26,023 bases of DNA. It comes from SpSt-1165 sp964391725. Its GTDB lineage: Bacteria > Chloroflexota > Anaerolineae > Anaerolineales > Anaerolineaceae. Below are positions 6,909 to 14,720 of the stretch, piece after piece (within the stretch, counting starts at the first letter, position 1; each line of letters starts with the position of its first letter). The stretch lies in contig CAYMNB010000030.1 of NCBI GenBank assembly GCA_964391725.1, positions 1-26,023 on the forward strand, in the 5' to 3' direction. The translations under genes were made by a program, and so were the position numbers. Under the pieces are notes generated by a model, which saw only the letters and a program-made list of their open reading frames with translations, was not told the DNA's origin and did not search any database.

Positions 6909-8315
6909 TCAGCCGTGAATACCGTGCCCCAGCGCATCATGCGCCGCTTCCATCACCGCCTCGCTCAGCGTGGGGTGCGCGTGAACCGCATTGGCCAGTT
7001 CCTCAATCGTCAACTCGGTCGCATTGGCAAGCACCAGTTCAGGCAGTAATTCGGAGACATCTGGCCCGATCATGGCGGCGCCCAGGATTTCTCCCAGTTG
7101 TTCATCCACGATCACCTTGACAAAGCCAACGCCTTCACCCAACCCTAAAGCCTTGCCATTCGCCATGAAATTGAAGCGCCCCACCTTGACATCATAGCCA
7201 GCTTCCTGGGCTTCTTTCTCATTCATGCCAAAGGACGCCACCTGCGGATGACAATAAGTCGCGCGTGGGATATTGCGGAAGTTGATCGGCCGCACCGGCT
7301 TGCCGGCGATCGCATCCGCTGCCAGAATGCCCATCGCACTGGCGGCATGCGCCAACATCAACTTACCGGTCACATCGCCGATGGCATAAATGTGATCGGC
7401 ACTGGTCTGCATATGGTCATTGACGGCGATGAAACCGCGTTCATTCAGTTCCACCCCCGCCTGTTCCAGCCCGACACCCTCGGTGTTAGGGCGGAAACCG
7501 ATCGCTACCAGCGCCTGCTCTGCTTCCAGCACTTCCTGCCCTTCGTCAGTGCTGATTGTGACCGCCACACCGCTGTCAGTTTTCTCGATCTTTTCCACCT
7601 TATGCCCGGCTTTGACAGTGATGCCCGACCGTTTAAACTGTTTGCTCAATTCAGCCGACACCTCTTCATCCTCAGTCGGCAGAATCGTTGGCAGCATCTC
7701 AACAATGGTCACCTCACTGCCATAACTGTGCCACACCGTGGCAAATTCACAGCCGATCGCCCCACCGCCAATGATGACGGCAGAGGCTGGCCGTTTCTCT
7801 GAAAGGATCGCTTCGGTATAGGTGACCACTTTCTCGCCATCCACCCCCATCCACGGCAGCACCAGCGAATGCGCTCCGGTGGCAATGATAAAATGTTTGC
7901 CCTCCAGCAGCTGCTCTTCGCCATCGTCATCAACCACCTTGAGGCTGTGCGCTGATTGGAAAGTAGCACTGCCCATGAACACATCGATCTTGTTTTTTTT
8001 CATCAAGAAGTTGACACCCTTCACCAACCGGTCAGACACCTTACGGCTGCGCCTGACGGCAGCGGGGTAATCCAGGTGCAAACCTTCAAATTCGATGCCG
8101 AATTCTTTGGCATGGTTGCTCAATGTGTCAGCCAGCGCGGCATTTTTCAACAATGCTTTCGAAGGAATACAGCCGATATTCAAACAAACCCCGCCCAGCC
8201 ATTGTTTTTCTACAATAGCGGTCTTCAACCCATGTTGCGAAGCACGGATGGCACTTACATAACCACCGGGACCGGCGCCAATCACAATCAGATCATACTG
8301 TTCCATCTCAGTCAT
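6909..8315 (-). CDS. lpdA: Dihydrolipoyl dehydrogenase (E3 subunit)
   Basis: A 468-aa flavoprotein disulfide reductase that re-oxidises dihydrolipoamide with NAD+ in 2-oxoacid dehydrogenase or glycine-cleavage complexes. The FAD-binding GAGPGG motif is at 13-18, and the redox-active disulfide CLNIGC (Cys44/Cys49) sits in the family context GGVCLNIGCIPSK. A second Rossmann motif, GGGAIG, lies mid-protein. The AIGDV segment and the C-terminal catalytic HPTLSE (His447/Glu452) are intact. Length is normal. Two starts are possible: ATG at 8315, only about 3 nt from AAAGGG, and ATG at 8306, about 12 nt away. No E1, E2 or glycine-cleavage genes adjoin, so it is an orphan E3 that probably serves complexes encoded elsewhere. 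Confidence 0.96.
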   Translation of the reverse strand: MTEMEQYDLIVIGAGPGGYVSAIRASQHGLKTAIVEKQWLGGVCLNIGCIPSKALLKNAALADTLSNHAKEFGIEFEGLHLDYPAAVRRSRKVSDRLVKGVNFLMKKNKIDVFMGSATFQSAHSLKVVDDDGEEQLLEGKHFIIATGAHSLVLPWMGVDGEKVVTYTEAILSEKRPASAVIIGGGAIGCEFATVWHSYGSEVTIVEMLPTILPTEDEEVSAELSKQFKRSGITVKAGHKVEKIEKTDSGVAVTISTDEGQEVLEAEQALVAIGFRPNTEGVGLEQAGVELNERGFIAVNDHMQTSADHIYAIGDVTGKLMLAHAASAMGILAADAIAGKPVRPINFRNIPRATYCHPQVASFGMNEKEAQEAGYDVKVGRFNFMANGKALGLGEGVGFVKVIVDEQLGEILGAAMIGPDVSELLPELVLANATELTIEELANAVHAHPTLSEAVMEAAHDALGHGIHG

Positions 8316-8436
8316 TCACCCTTTCTTGCACATTATTAATATTCAGACATTACAATCATAACAAAATTCCTACAATTTATGTTAGAATAATGATACTTAT
8401 TAATATACATGAGAAGCGACTTACCATTCCTACAGC

Positions 8437-8472
8437 CAGCACTTGTGCTGAAAAAAAGTCACAATAAGTCAC
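8437..8472. promoter_or_regulatory. Palindrome and 10-bp-phased direct repeats upstream of the response regulator
   Basis: CAGCAC-TT-GTGCTG (8437-8450) is a perfect palindrome. A few bases on, AAGTCAC occurs at 8456-8462 and again at 8466-8472, exactly one helical turn apart. Tandem direct repeats with 10-11 bp period are the usual binding pattern of OmpR/PhoB-family regulators, and the downstream gene is one, so autoregulation is plausible. The 8316-8544 gap between divergent genes holds no other convincing element; it is AT-rich with several weak -10-like sequences. Confidence 0.35.
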
Positions 8473-8544
8473 TCACAATTGTAGCATATCAAGGATCACC
8501 TTCGGAACAGGGAAGGCTGCAAACGTAGTTATGGAGGCTGTAAA

Positions 8545-9222
8545 ATGAAAGAAAGAATTTTAATCATTGAAGACGACAAAGCCATTGTGCGTGTATTGGA
8601 GCGCTCATTGGTTTACGAAGGCTACGAAGTCGATCTTGCCTACAACGGCGAGCAGGGACTTGAACTGGCACGCACCAAAAATCCTTCTCTGATCGTCCTT
8701 GACCTGATGCTGCCGGGCATGGATGGCCTGGAAGTGACCGAAAAAATCCGTGAAGATTCGGCGATGCCCATCCTGATGCTCACTGCGCGCGGCGGACTTG
8801 ATGACCGCGTGGAAGGCCTCGACAGCGGCGCCGATGATTACATGGTCAAACCCTTCGAGTTGGATGAACTGCTGGCACGCATTCGTTCCCTGCTGCGCCG
8901 CTCACAATCAGAACGCAGCACCGTGTTGAAGTTTGGCGACCTGACCCTCGATACCACCACCCGCCGTGCCGAACGTGCCGGTCGCGAGATCAACCTGACC
9001 ACCAAAGAATATGAACTGCTGGAGCTTTTCATGCGCAACCCGCGCCAGATCCTATCACGTGGGATGATCTTTGACCGTGTGTGGGGCTATGACTTTGGCG
9101 GCGAAAGCAATGTGTTGGACGTATATATCCGCTATCTGCGCCAAAAACTGGAAGACAAAGGGGAAAGCCGTCTGATCCACACCATCCGCGGCACCGGGTA
9201 CGTATTTCGCGAAAATCCCTGA
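8545..9222 (+). CDS. OmpR/PhoB-family response regulator
   Basis: A 225-aa two-component response regulator. The receiver domain (about 3-118) has the acidic pair Glu9/Asp10/Asp11, phospho-acceptor Asp53 in VLDLMLPGMDG, the switch threonine Thr80 and Lys102 in VKPF. The C-terminal winged helix (about 128-222) carries the TTKEYELLELF and VDVYIRYLR-like segments (LDVYIRYLRQKLE) typical of DNA-binding OmpR proteins. The start has GGAGG (8533-8537) 7 nt upstream. The cognate kinase gene begins 32 nt after the stop, so the two are almost certainly cotranscribed. The signal and targets are unknown. Confidence 0.97.
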   Translation: MKERILIIEDDKAIVRVLERSLVYEGYEVDLAYNGEQGLELARTKNPSLIVLDLMLPGMDGLEVTEKIREDSAMPILMLTARGGLDDRVEGLDSGADDYMVKPFELDELLARIRSLLRRSQSERSTVLKFGDLTLDTTTRRAERAGREINLTTKEYELLELFMRNPRQILSRGMIFDRVWGYDFGGESNVLDVYIRYLRQKLEDKGESRLIHTIRGTGYVFRENP

Positions 9223-9254
9223 TATGCCTTCCCCTTTAACTATATAATAGTAGC

Positions 9255-10643
9255 ATGTCAATCCGCTACCGCCTCGCTGCTACCTTCACCCTGCTGGGAG
9301 TTATCTTTCTGGCGGTGTTTGGCGGTGTGATGTACTTCCTCTATTCCAACATCATCTTCGCCCAACTGGACGAATTGCTGATGTTAGAGACCATTCACCT
9401 CAGCGGTTATGCCTATGAGGACAAGATGGGGTATCTCAAGATACAGCCTCTGCCCAGAGACATACACCGCCAGACCAAAGACAAACTCATCATCCAGGTT
9501 TGGAATAAGGACAACCGCCTGATCTACCAGAACCAGATGGTCATTGGTTTACAGCCGCTTGCTCCTGATGGGTTGAACGCGCAGGACACGCTATTTTCCA
9601 CCACCTACAACGGCCGCTTCCGCGTGCTCAGCCGCCCCATCTATAACGACGAATCCCATAACGGCACTTTGCAGATCGGCTATGACCTCACCGTGTTTTC
9701 ACTGACCGAAAACTCTCTCATCAGAGAGATGGTGCTGTTCACCATCTTCGCGGTGTTAATCGCCTCATCGCTCATTTATCTGGTGGTTAGCCGCGAGATC
9801 CGCCGTATTATCAACGTCACCGAAACCGTCAAACGCATCAACGACGCCGATGACCCCTCGCTGCGCATCGAAGATACCGGGCCCCGGGGGGATGAGATCG
9901 GCGAATTGGCGATTGCCTTCAACCACACCATGTCACGCCTCGAAAACATCCTGATCTCGCAGCGCCGCTTCCTGGCTGATGTCAGTCACGAACTGCGCAC
10001 CCCCATGACCATCATCAAAGGCAATGTAGACCTGATGCGCCGCTTTGGTGAATTTGATGAAGAAAGCCTGAATACCATCGATACCCAGACCGACCGCCTG
10101 ACCCGTATGGTCACCAGCCTGTTGCTGCTGGAACAGGTCGAAACCGGGCGCGTCGAGATCAAAAAGACCCCTGTCAACATGGCAGACCTGCTGCTGGAAG
10201 TCTATCAGGAACTGGTGTTGATCTCTGAATACCGTGACCAGCGCATGCAAATCGAGGAAATCGATCTCGTGGTTGTGGCAGGCAACCGCGACCAACTCAA
10301 ACAAGTTCTGCTAAACCTGACCAGCAACGCCATTAACTATACCCCCGATGGCGGTGATATTTACCTGGCGCTGAGGAAAGATGAATCTTCTGTCATCATC
10401 ACCATCAAAGACAGCGGCCCCGGCATCCCCGAAGAAGACCTGCCTTACCTGTTCGAACGTTTCTATCGCGGAGAAAAATCGCGCGCGCGCCAGGCATCGC
10501 AAATCTCCGGCTTTGGCCTGGGCCTTTCCATCGCTTATTGGATTGTGCGCAATCATAACGGCACGATCAAGGTCAATACTGCGCCGGGCAAAGGCACCGA
10601 ATTCATCGTGAGGCTGCCGCTAACAGGCGCCGGCATCATGTAA
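9255..10643 (+). CDS. Membrane sensor histidine kinase
   Basis: A 462-aa sensor kinase partner of the preceding regulator. TM1 spans about 8-30, an extracytoplasmic sensor region follows to about 158, TM2 spans about 160-178, then a HAMP linker (about 179-235). The dimerisation/phosphoacceptor H-box FLADVSHELRTP places the autophosphorylated His at residue 245. The ATP-binding domain shows the N-box (LLNLTSNAINYTP), the G1 box DSGPGIP, the F-box-like LFERFYRGEKSR and the G2 box GFGLGLSIA. All catalytic motifs are intact. The roughly 130-residue periplasmic-type sensor is not of a family I recognise, so the stimulus is open. The gene ends 4 bp from the convergent GAF/GGDEF gene. Confidence 0.96.
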   Translation: MSIRYRLAATFTLLGVIFLAVFGGVMYFLYSNIIFAQLDELLMLETIHLSGYAYEDKMGYLKIQPLPRDIHRQTKDKLIIQVWNKDNRLIYQNQMVIGLQPLAPDGLNAQDTLFSTTYNGRFRVLSRPIYNDESHNGTLQIGYDLTVFSLTENSLIREMVLFTIFAVLIASSLIYLVVSREIRRIINVTETVKRINDADDPSLRIEDTGPRGDEIGELAIAFNHTMSRLENILISQRRFLADVSHELRTPMTIIKGNVDLMRRFGEFDEESLNTIDTQTDRLTRMVTSLLLLEQVETGRVEIKKTPVNMADLLLEVYQELVLISEYRDQRMQIEEIDLVVVAGNRDQLKQVLLNLTSNAINYTPDGGDIYLALRKDESSVIITIKDSGPGIPEEDLPYLFERFYRGEKSRARQASQISGFGLGLSIAYWIVRNHNGTIKVNTAPGKGTEFIVRLPLTGAGIM

Positions 10644-10647
10644 CGCG

Positions 10648-12231
10648 TCAGGAATTTGCCGGCGGGTAGACCTGGTTGCGCCCATTGTTTTTCGCCATCA
10701 TCAGCATCTGGTTGGCAGTCGCCATACATTCGCGCAGTGAAATCTTGCTGCCCAGATCATTGATGTGGCAAATGCCAATGCTGACAGTGACTTTCAAGAC
10801 CAGTGGCCCGCTGTTGAAGGGCCGTTGGCTGATCGCCAGGCGGGTCTCTTCGGCGATCTCGCGCAGCGCTTCGTGGTCATAGATCTTACACATGACACAG
10901 AAGATATCAGTATCAAGCCTTCCCAGTTGCCCCATGCGGTTTTGCATGCTTTCGCGCAAGCGGTCACCCATCTGTGTCAGCACATCAGCTGCCACGCTCT
11001 CGCCGTGTTTTTCAACCAGTTTGGTAAAGTGATCGATATCAACGATGAATATGCCGATGGGAAAGCCACCGGAACGCACAGTCTGGAATTCATTTTCCAG
11101 CAGATGCATGAAATACTGGCGGTTGTGCAGATTGGTGGTTAGGTCAGTATTTACCATGCGCATGGTGCGCTCCTGCAGCTCAAAATGCTGTAAGCCGATG
11201 GCGATCTGGTTGGCGATAGTTGTGGCAATATGAATGTCGTGCTTGTTCATATTTTCCTGGTCATTGGAATGCATCACGGTCAGGGTGCCCTGCACATTCG
11301 GGTGCGAAATGATCGGGACCACCACCACCGAACCGATCTCAAGGATTTCACGGCGCTTACTCGAAAGCGATGTCTCGCGGAAGTCAGGCATGTTCTTGGG
11401 TGAGTAAACGGTCTCGCCGGTGCGAATCGTCCACCCGCTTAAGCCCTGCCAGTAAACTTCGTCCGGCAGTTCCTGTGAAATTTCGCTGCGGTCAAGTTCA
11501 TTGCCATTCAAGATGGCATGTGTGATTTCGCGCCTGGGCACATCTACCAGCGCAATGATGACCATGTACGCCTGAAAATGGTCCTGCATCATTTTACTGG
11601 TACGCACCAGGAATTTCGACAGCGAGGTTTCCGTCAGGATCGCCTGACTGACATCGAACAAGAGCGCGTTCTGGCGGATCAAACGATCAGTCGGCGAATT
11701 CTGGTCAGGCTCCACGTCAAAGCCAGCCAGGTAGACCTGGCACTGACTTCCGTCCTCTGAACGCTCCACGTGCACCGCCAGGCGCAACGACTCTAATTCA
11801 TCAAAAATCTTCCAATAACAGTGTTTGGCGAAATCCTTACGCCCCTGCACGATCTCAAACAGGATCTCCCGCAGCAATCCCTCATAAGCGCGCGCCACCA
11901 GTGAATGGGTTTCAAACTCACTTTTTACCGCCGCACGCGACAAACGCTGCGCCTGGCGGTTCCAATGAGTGACAAGCGGTTTCAATTCTTCATGCTGCAT
12001 GGCTTCTGAAATGCGTTCTGCCACCGTCGGCTCTGCCGAAAGGTTCTGTTCCTTCCAGGCAGCCATTTCTGATTGGAAGAACTGCACAAACGCAGAAAAA
12101 TCTTCCACCCATAAATAGGCCGGAATCTGGTTCAAGAACGCCGTAAATGATTCTCCCATCTCATGCGAAAGCATCGGCACATTGATAGCAGAAAGACGGT
12201 CCGTTTTCACCTGTTCGTTTTTGGAAGCCAT
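10648..12231 (-). CDS. GAF-domain protein with degenerate GGDEF domain
   Basis: A 527-aa soluble signalling protein. Residues 1-180 form a helical region with no family I recognise, 186-350 look like a GAF sensory domain, and 360-525 form a GGDEF domain (DLTTNLHNR, IFIVDIDHF, VTVSIGI). The signature that should read GG(D/E)EF reads DTDIF (440-444, within LGRLDTDIFCVM), and the usual LTGLxNR reads TTNLHNR. The glycines needed to hold GTP and the catalytic acidic residue are missing, so diguanylate cyclase activity is unlikely. It may instead bind GTP or c-di-GMP or act through protein contacts. The start codon has AAAGGG 7 nt upstream and an extended -10 promoter near 12301. Domain calls are confident; the loss of activity is inferred from motifs. 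Confidence 0.92.
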   Translation of the reverse strand: MASKNEQVKTDRLSAINVPMLSHEMGESFTAFLNQIPAYLWVEDFSAFVQFFQSEMAAWKEQNLSAEPTVAERISEAMQHEELKPLVTHWNRQAQRLSRAAVKSEFETHSLVARAYEGLLREILFEIVQGRKDFAKHCYWKIFDELESLRLAVHVERSEDGSQCQVYLAGFDVEPDQNSPTDRLIRQNALLFDVSQAILTETSLSKFLVRTSKMMQDHFQAYMVIIALVDVPRREITHAILNGNELDRSEISQELPDEVYWQGLSGWTIRTGETVYSPKNMPDFRETSLSSKRREILEIGSVVVVPIISHPNVQGTLTVMHSNDQENMNKHDIHIATTIANQIAIGLQHFELQERTMRMVNTDLTTNLHNRQYFMHLLENEFQTVRSGGFPIGIFIVDIDHFTKLVEKHGESVAADVLTQMGDRLRESMQNRMGQLGRLDTDIFCVMCKIYDHEALREIAEETRLAISQRPFNSGPLVLKVTVSIGICHINDLGSKISLRECMATANQMLMMAKNNGRNQVYPPANS

Positions 12232-12300
12232 GGTATTCCCTTTTTAACGGCTTATTGAGATGAGAGTTGATTGTTTGAGAGCAGAATTATTCTTAAGGGT

Positions 12301-12309
12301 AGTATAGCA
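12301..12309 (-). promoter_or_regulatory. Extended -10 promoter of the GAF/GGDEF gene
   Basis: The minus strand reads TGC-TATACT, an extended -10 element about 70 nt upstream of the start codon. The -35 position (TCATAT at 17-nt spacing) is poor, as is common for extended -10 promoters. The insertion sequence ends only about 40 bp further upstream, leaving the promoter intact. Confidence 0.5.
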
Positions 12310-12346
12310 TAGTAAGCCAGAAAATATGATAACGTTTACAGGGTTA

Positions 12347-12370
12347 TGTCAGCGCAAAGTAGTAATGTCC
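12347..12370 (+). repeat. Left terminal inverted repeat of the IS
   Basis: A 24-bp end sequence with core GCAAAGTAGTAATGTCC. It matches the reverse complement of 12997-13020 except at positions 6, 7 and 17 from the outer edge. Confidence 0.85.
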
Positions 12371-12429
12371 AAATCTAGCAAAGTTAAAATATCCTATTGT
12401 AGGACAATAACATGACAAGGACAATCGCA

Positions 12430-12997
12430 ATGACAAATAAAGAACTACACCGAAAAACGATACTGGAAAAAACGGAAGAGCAACGGAATTGGGAGTCTGT
12501 GAACGCCATTTTCGCCGATTATTATCACGGCACCGAAACGAAGGGGATGTGAGTCTGGTATGTGGACATCGCGGCAAACCCAGCAATCACCGTCTGAAGG
12601 CAACCAAACGTCAGACGATCATCGATTTGATGCGTGACCCGAAGTACGAAGGATTTGGGCCCACCTTGCTGACAGAGAAATTGGCGGAATACCAAAAGAT
12701 CACCGTCAGTCGTGAGACCGTCCGCCAGATCATGATCGAAGAAGGGCTCCATCGTCCCAAAAACAAGAAAAAAATAAACCTCCATCCCCTACGCGAGCGA
12801 CGCCCGCGGCGAGGTGAGCTGGTTCCTATTGATGGCTCCTACCTTATCAGATCCGTACCAACAGACCCCCTCAGGCTCAGGTGGTGTCTTCCAGGTCCCT
12901 CGCCCATCGCCCTTTTTCTCCCCCGGTCGATCATCCCTGGCGTTCCTATGGCAAGAAGATCAATGGCTTGCCTGTTCCTGTTCAGGATTCTTTTTAG
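12430..12997 (+). pseudogene. Disrupted ISNCY-family transposase
   Basis: Three fragments of one transposase remain. Frame 1 starts at the ATG at 12430 (AAGGA 8 nt upstream), reads MTNKELHRKTILEKTEEQR and soon stops. The next frame resumes at LGVCERHFRRLLSRHRNEGD, the helix-turn-helix, and continues through GFGPTLLTEKLAEY, TVSRETVRQIM and GELVPIDGSY, which carries the first catalytic aspartate. Shortly after that the frame turns to nonsense: most of the DDE core is deleted. A third frame near 12920 reads PPVDHPWRSYGKKINGLP and stops at 12995-12997, matching the family's C-terminal HPWR tail. So there is a small deletion or frameshift early and a large central deletion. The family name rests on remembered motif resemblance. 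Confidence 0.8.
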
Positions 12998-13812
12998 GAC
13001 ATTTCTACTTTGCCTTGACAATTGATTTGTGGGGTAATGCGTTCCACTTCCGCAACCGCGAAATCGACATATGCCAGGGTGCGGGGGAAGAAATCGGCGG
13101 GGTCATCCTCTGCTGAAGCAAAATGTTTGCGCCAGTAAACGGCTTTGTCGATTAGCTCCGCCCAGGCTGGATAGGCAGCGCGGGCCCAGGCGGCGGCTTC
13201 CTGTTTTGAGGTATGCCTGCGGTGGCGCAGGGTGAAGAGCGCGCGACACATGGTCAGGATGGTATATGCCTGGCTGCCCAACGCTGTGTAGGGCTGCGCC
13301 CACTCTGGCGCTTCGCGCACATACGAGACGATCACATCAAAGAACTCTTCGTCGGCGATGGGCGGGATCAAGGCTTCAGGCGGCGGGCCATACAGGGTGA
13401 TGCCGTGCTGATGGATCATCCACCAGTTAGAGAGCCACTCCGCGCCGCCCTCGATCAAATGAAAGGGTTCTCCCGGGCTGATGTTCGCCATGGGGTGACG
13501 TACCGTGCGGAAAGTGCGCAGAGCGCTGACCGACACATACTGCGTTTCGATGCGGTCACACCAGGCTGGATGCCGGTCGGCAAAGGCGCTGTGCATGGCA
13601 GCCAGCTGTGCCAGGTCTTCTTCATCCAACTCTTCCTTTAGCAGGGCAGCCGTGTCAAGGTCGCTGATGCCCTCGGTGAAATCTCCGGTAGCAAACGAGC
13701 CATACCCATAGAAGCCCGCCAATTTCTCACCCAGCACTGCTTGAATAGCGCTGAGTAGGTCGACCAGGATTTGCCCGGCTTCGGGGTGTGTTTTCATAGG
13801 GTCAAAGATCAT
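12994..13812 (-). CDS. Aminoglycoside nucleotidyltransferase-like protein, C-terminus altered by the IS
   Basis: A 272-aa protein with the polymerase-beta-type nucleotidyltransferase motif GYGSFATGDFTEGISDLD (36-53), where the Gly-Ser and the Asp-x-Asp pair bind metal and nucleotide. It continues with a helical C-terminal domain like the DUF4111 domain of AadA-type (9)/(3'') adenylyltransferases (LTMCRALFTLRHRRHTSKQEAAAWA). In this setting such proteins are often uncharacterised rather than proven resistance enzymes. The last nine residues (NCQGKVEMS) are encoded by the terminal repeat of the adjoining IS, and the TAA stop (12996-12994) lies just inside the element. The native C-terminus was therefore replaced, probably without touching the catalytic core. 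An alternative start is the Met at residue 6 (13797); ribosome-binding sites for both are weak. Confidence 0.85.
   Translation of the reverse strand: MIFDPMKTHPEAGQILVDLLSAIQAVLGEKLAGFYGYGSFATGDFTEGISDLDTAALLKEELDEEDLAQLAAMHSAFADRHPAWCDRIETQYVSVSALRTFRTVRHPMANISPGEPFHLIEGGAEWLSNWWMIHQHGITLYGPPPEALIPPIADEEFFDVIVSYVREAPEWAQPYTALGSQAYTILTMCRALFTLRHRRHTSKQEAAAWARAAYPAWAELIDKAVYWRKHFASAEDDPADFFPRTLAYVDFAVAEVERITPQINCQGKVEMS
12997..13020 (-). repeat. Right terminal inverted repeat of the IS
   Basis: A 24-bp end with core GACATTTCTACTTTGCC on the plus strand, the partner of 12347-12370. It also encodes the final residues of the nucleotidyltransferase-like gene on the minus strand. Confidence 0.85.
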
Positions 13813-13997
13813 CGTTCAACTTTCTCGGCTTGTGACAATCAGCAATCATTGGCATATACTCACGCGGCCTTTCCGCCAATGCCGGCGAGGTTCTCAACAT
13901 TGTCATGAAAATGATTATAACCGCAGGCGGCAAAGCAGAGTACAATAAAGGCAGGAAAAATTCTTTCTTGTTAACATCAATAGGAGCCGTATCTTCC

Positions 13998-14711
13998 ATG
14001 TCTGCCAAATACACGGTCTTTATCACCGGCGCCGACAAAGGGTTGGGGCGCGCCCTGGCGGAAAAATTTCTCGCCGAGGGTTTCTTTGTCTTTGCCGGGT
14101 TGTTTGATCCGGCCACCGACCTCAGCAACCTGCACGAAGCTTTCAGTGATCGCATTCAGGGTGTTGCGCTGGATGTCAGCCGAATGGATTCCATCCGCGC
14201 GGCAGCAGAGACCGTGTGCGCCACTGGCAAACAGCTGGACATTCTGCTCAACAATGCCGGCATCTTTCTCGAAGGCGACCGCCCGCCGTTGGAAGAAGAT
14301 AACTTCGATGACGGGCGCCTCGAATTGCAGATGGCAGTCAATGGCTTCGGGCCGCTGCGCGTCATCCAGCAATTCCTGCCTTTGATGAAAGAAGATGGGT
14401 TGAAGCGCCTGACCACCATCTCGTCAGAATCCGGCAGCATCGCTGCCTGCTGGCGTGACCGCGAATTCGGCTACAGCATGTCGAAAGGCGCTCTCAACCG
14501 CGCCATCATCCTGCTGCATCACTACCTGGCGCCGCGCGGCTTTCAACTGCTGGCGCTGAACCCGGGCTGGATGCGCACCGACATGGGCGGGCCGGAGGCC
14601 CCGCGTGATCCGCATGACGCCGCCAAGGATGTTTTTAACCTGGCGATGCAATCGCGCACGCCGGATGAACCGATCTTTTTACACCACGACGGGACCCCGA
14701 TTCCCTGGTAA
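13998..14711 (+). CDS. Short-chain dehydrogenase/reductase (SDR)
   Basis: A 237-aa classical-type SDR with an N-terminal Rossmann fold. Cofactor motif TGADKGLG (10-17, the TGxxxGxG pattern), NNAG after beta-4, catalytic Ser in ISSESGS and the YSMSK catalytic Tyr/Lys pair are all present, followed by PGWMRTDMGG. It should use NAD(P)(H) on an alcohol or carbonyl substrate that cannot be predicted. The frame is open back to 13905, but the homologous N-terminus begins at the ATG at 13998, which has TAGGAG (13981-13986) upstream. The stop codon overlaps the AAGGAGG of the next gene, showing cotranscription with the ThuA-like gene. Confidence 0.93.
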   Translation: MSAKYTVFITGADKGLGRALAEKFLAEGFFVFAGLFDPATDLSNLHEAFSDRIQGVALDVSRMDSIRAAAETVCATGKQLDILLNNAGIFLEGDRPPLEEDNFDDGRLELQMAVNGFGPLRVIQQFLPLMKEDGLKRLTTISSESGSIAACWRDREFGYSMSKGALNRAIILLHHYLAPRGFQLLALNPGWMRTDMGGPEAPRDPHDAAKDVFNLAMQSRTPDEPIFLHHDGTPIPW

Positions 14712-14720
14712 GGAGGCATT

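Larger units (their letters stand above)
12347..13020 (+). mobile_element. Internally deleted ISNCY-like insertion sequence
   Basis: A 674-bp element bounded by 24-bp terminal inverted repeats (12347-12370 and 12997-13020) that match at 21 of 24 positions; both begin TGTCA at the outer edge and end ATGTCC inside. Between them lie the N-terminal and extreme C-terminal parts of an ISNCY-type DDE transposase in three different frames. An intact element of this kind should be roughly twice as long. I see no clear target-site duplication: the left flank ends GGTTA and the right flank begins ATTGA. It is non-autonomous now, but could in principle be moved by a transposase that recognises these ends. 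Confidence 0.85.

Noticed and set aside
12489..13025. A single 178-codon transposase gene
   Set aside because: Only its first part is transposase; after GELVPIDGSY the frame is nonsense, and true N- and C-terminal pieces lie in other frames. Treated as one pseudogene.
12994..13812. Acquired antibiotic-resistance gene moved by the IS
   Set aside because: The IS is a decayed insertion at the 3' end, there is no second copy or integron-type context, and the protein is only a distant relative of AadA-type enzymes.
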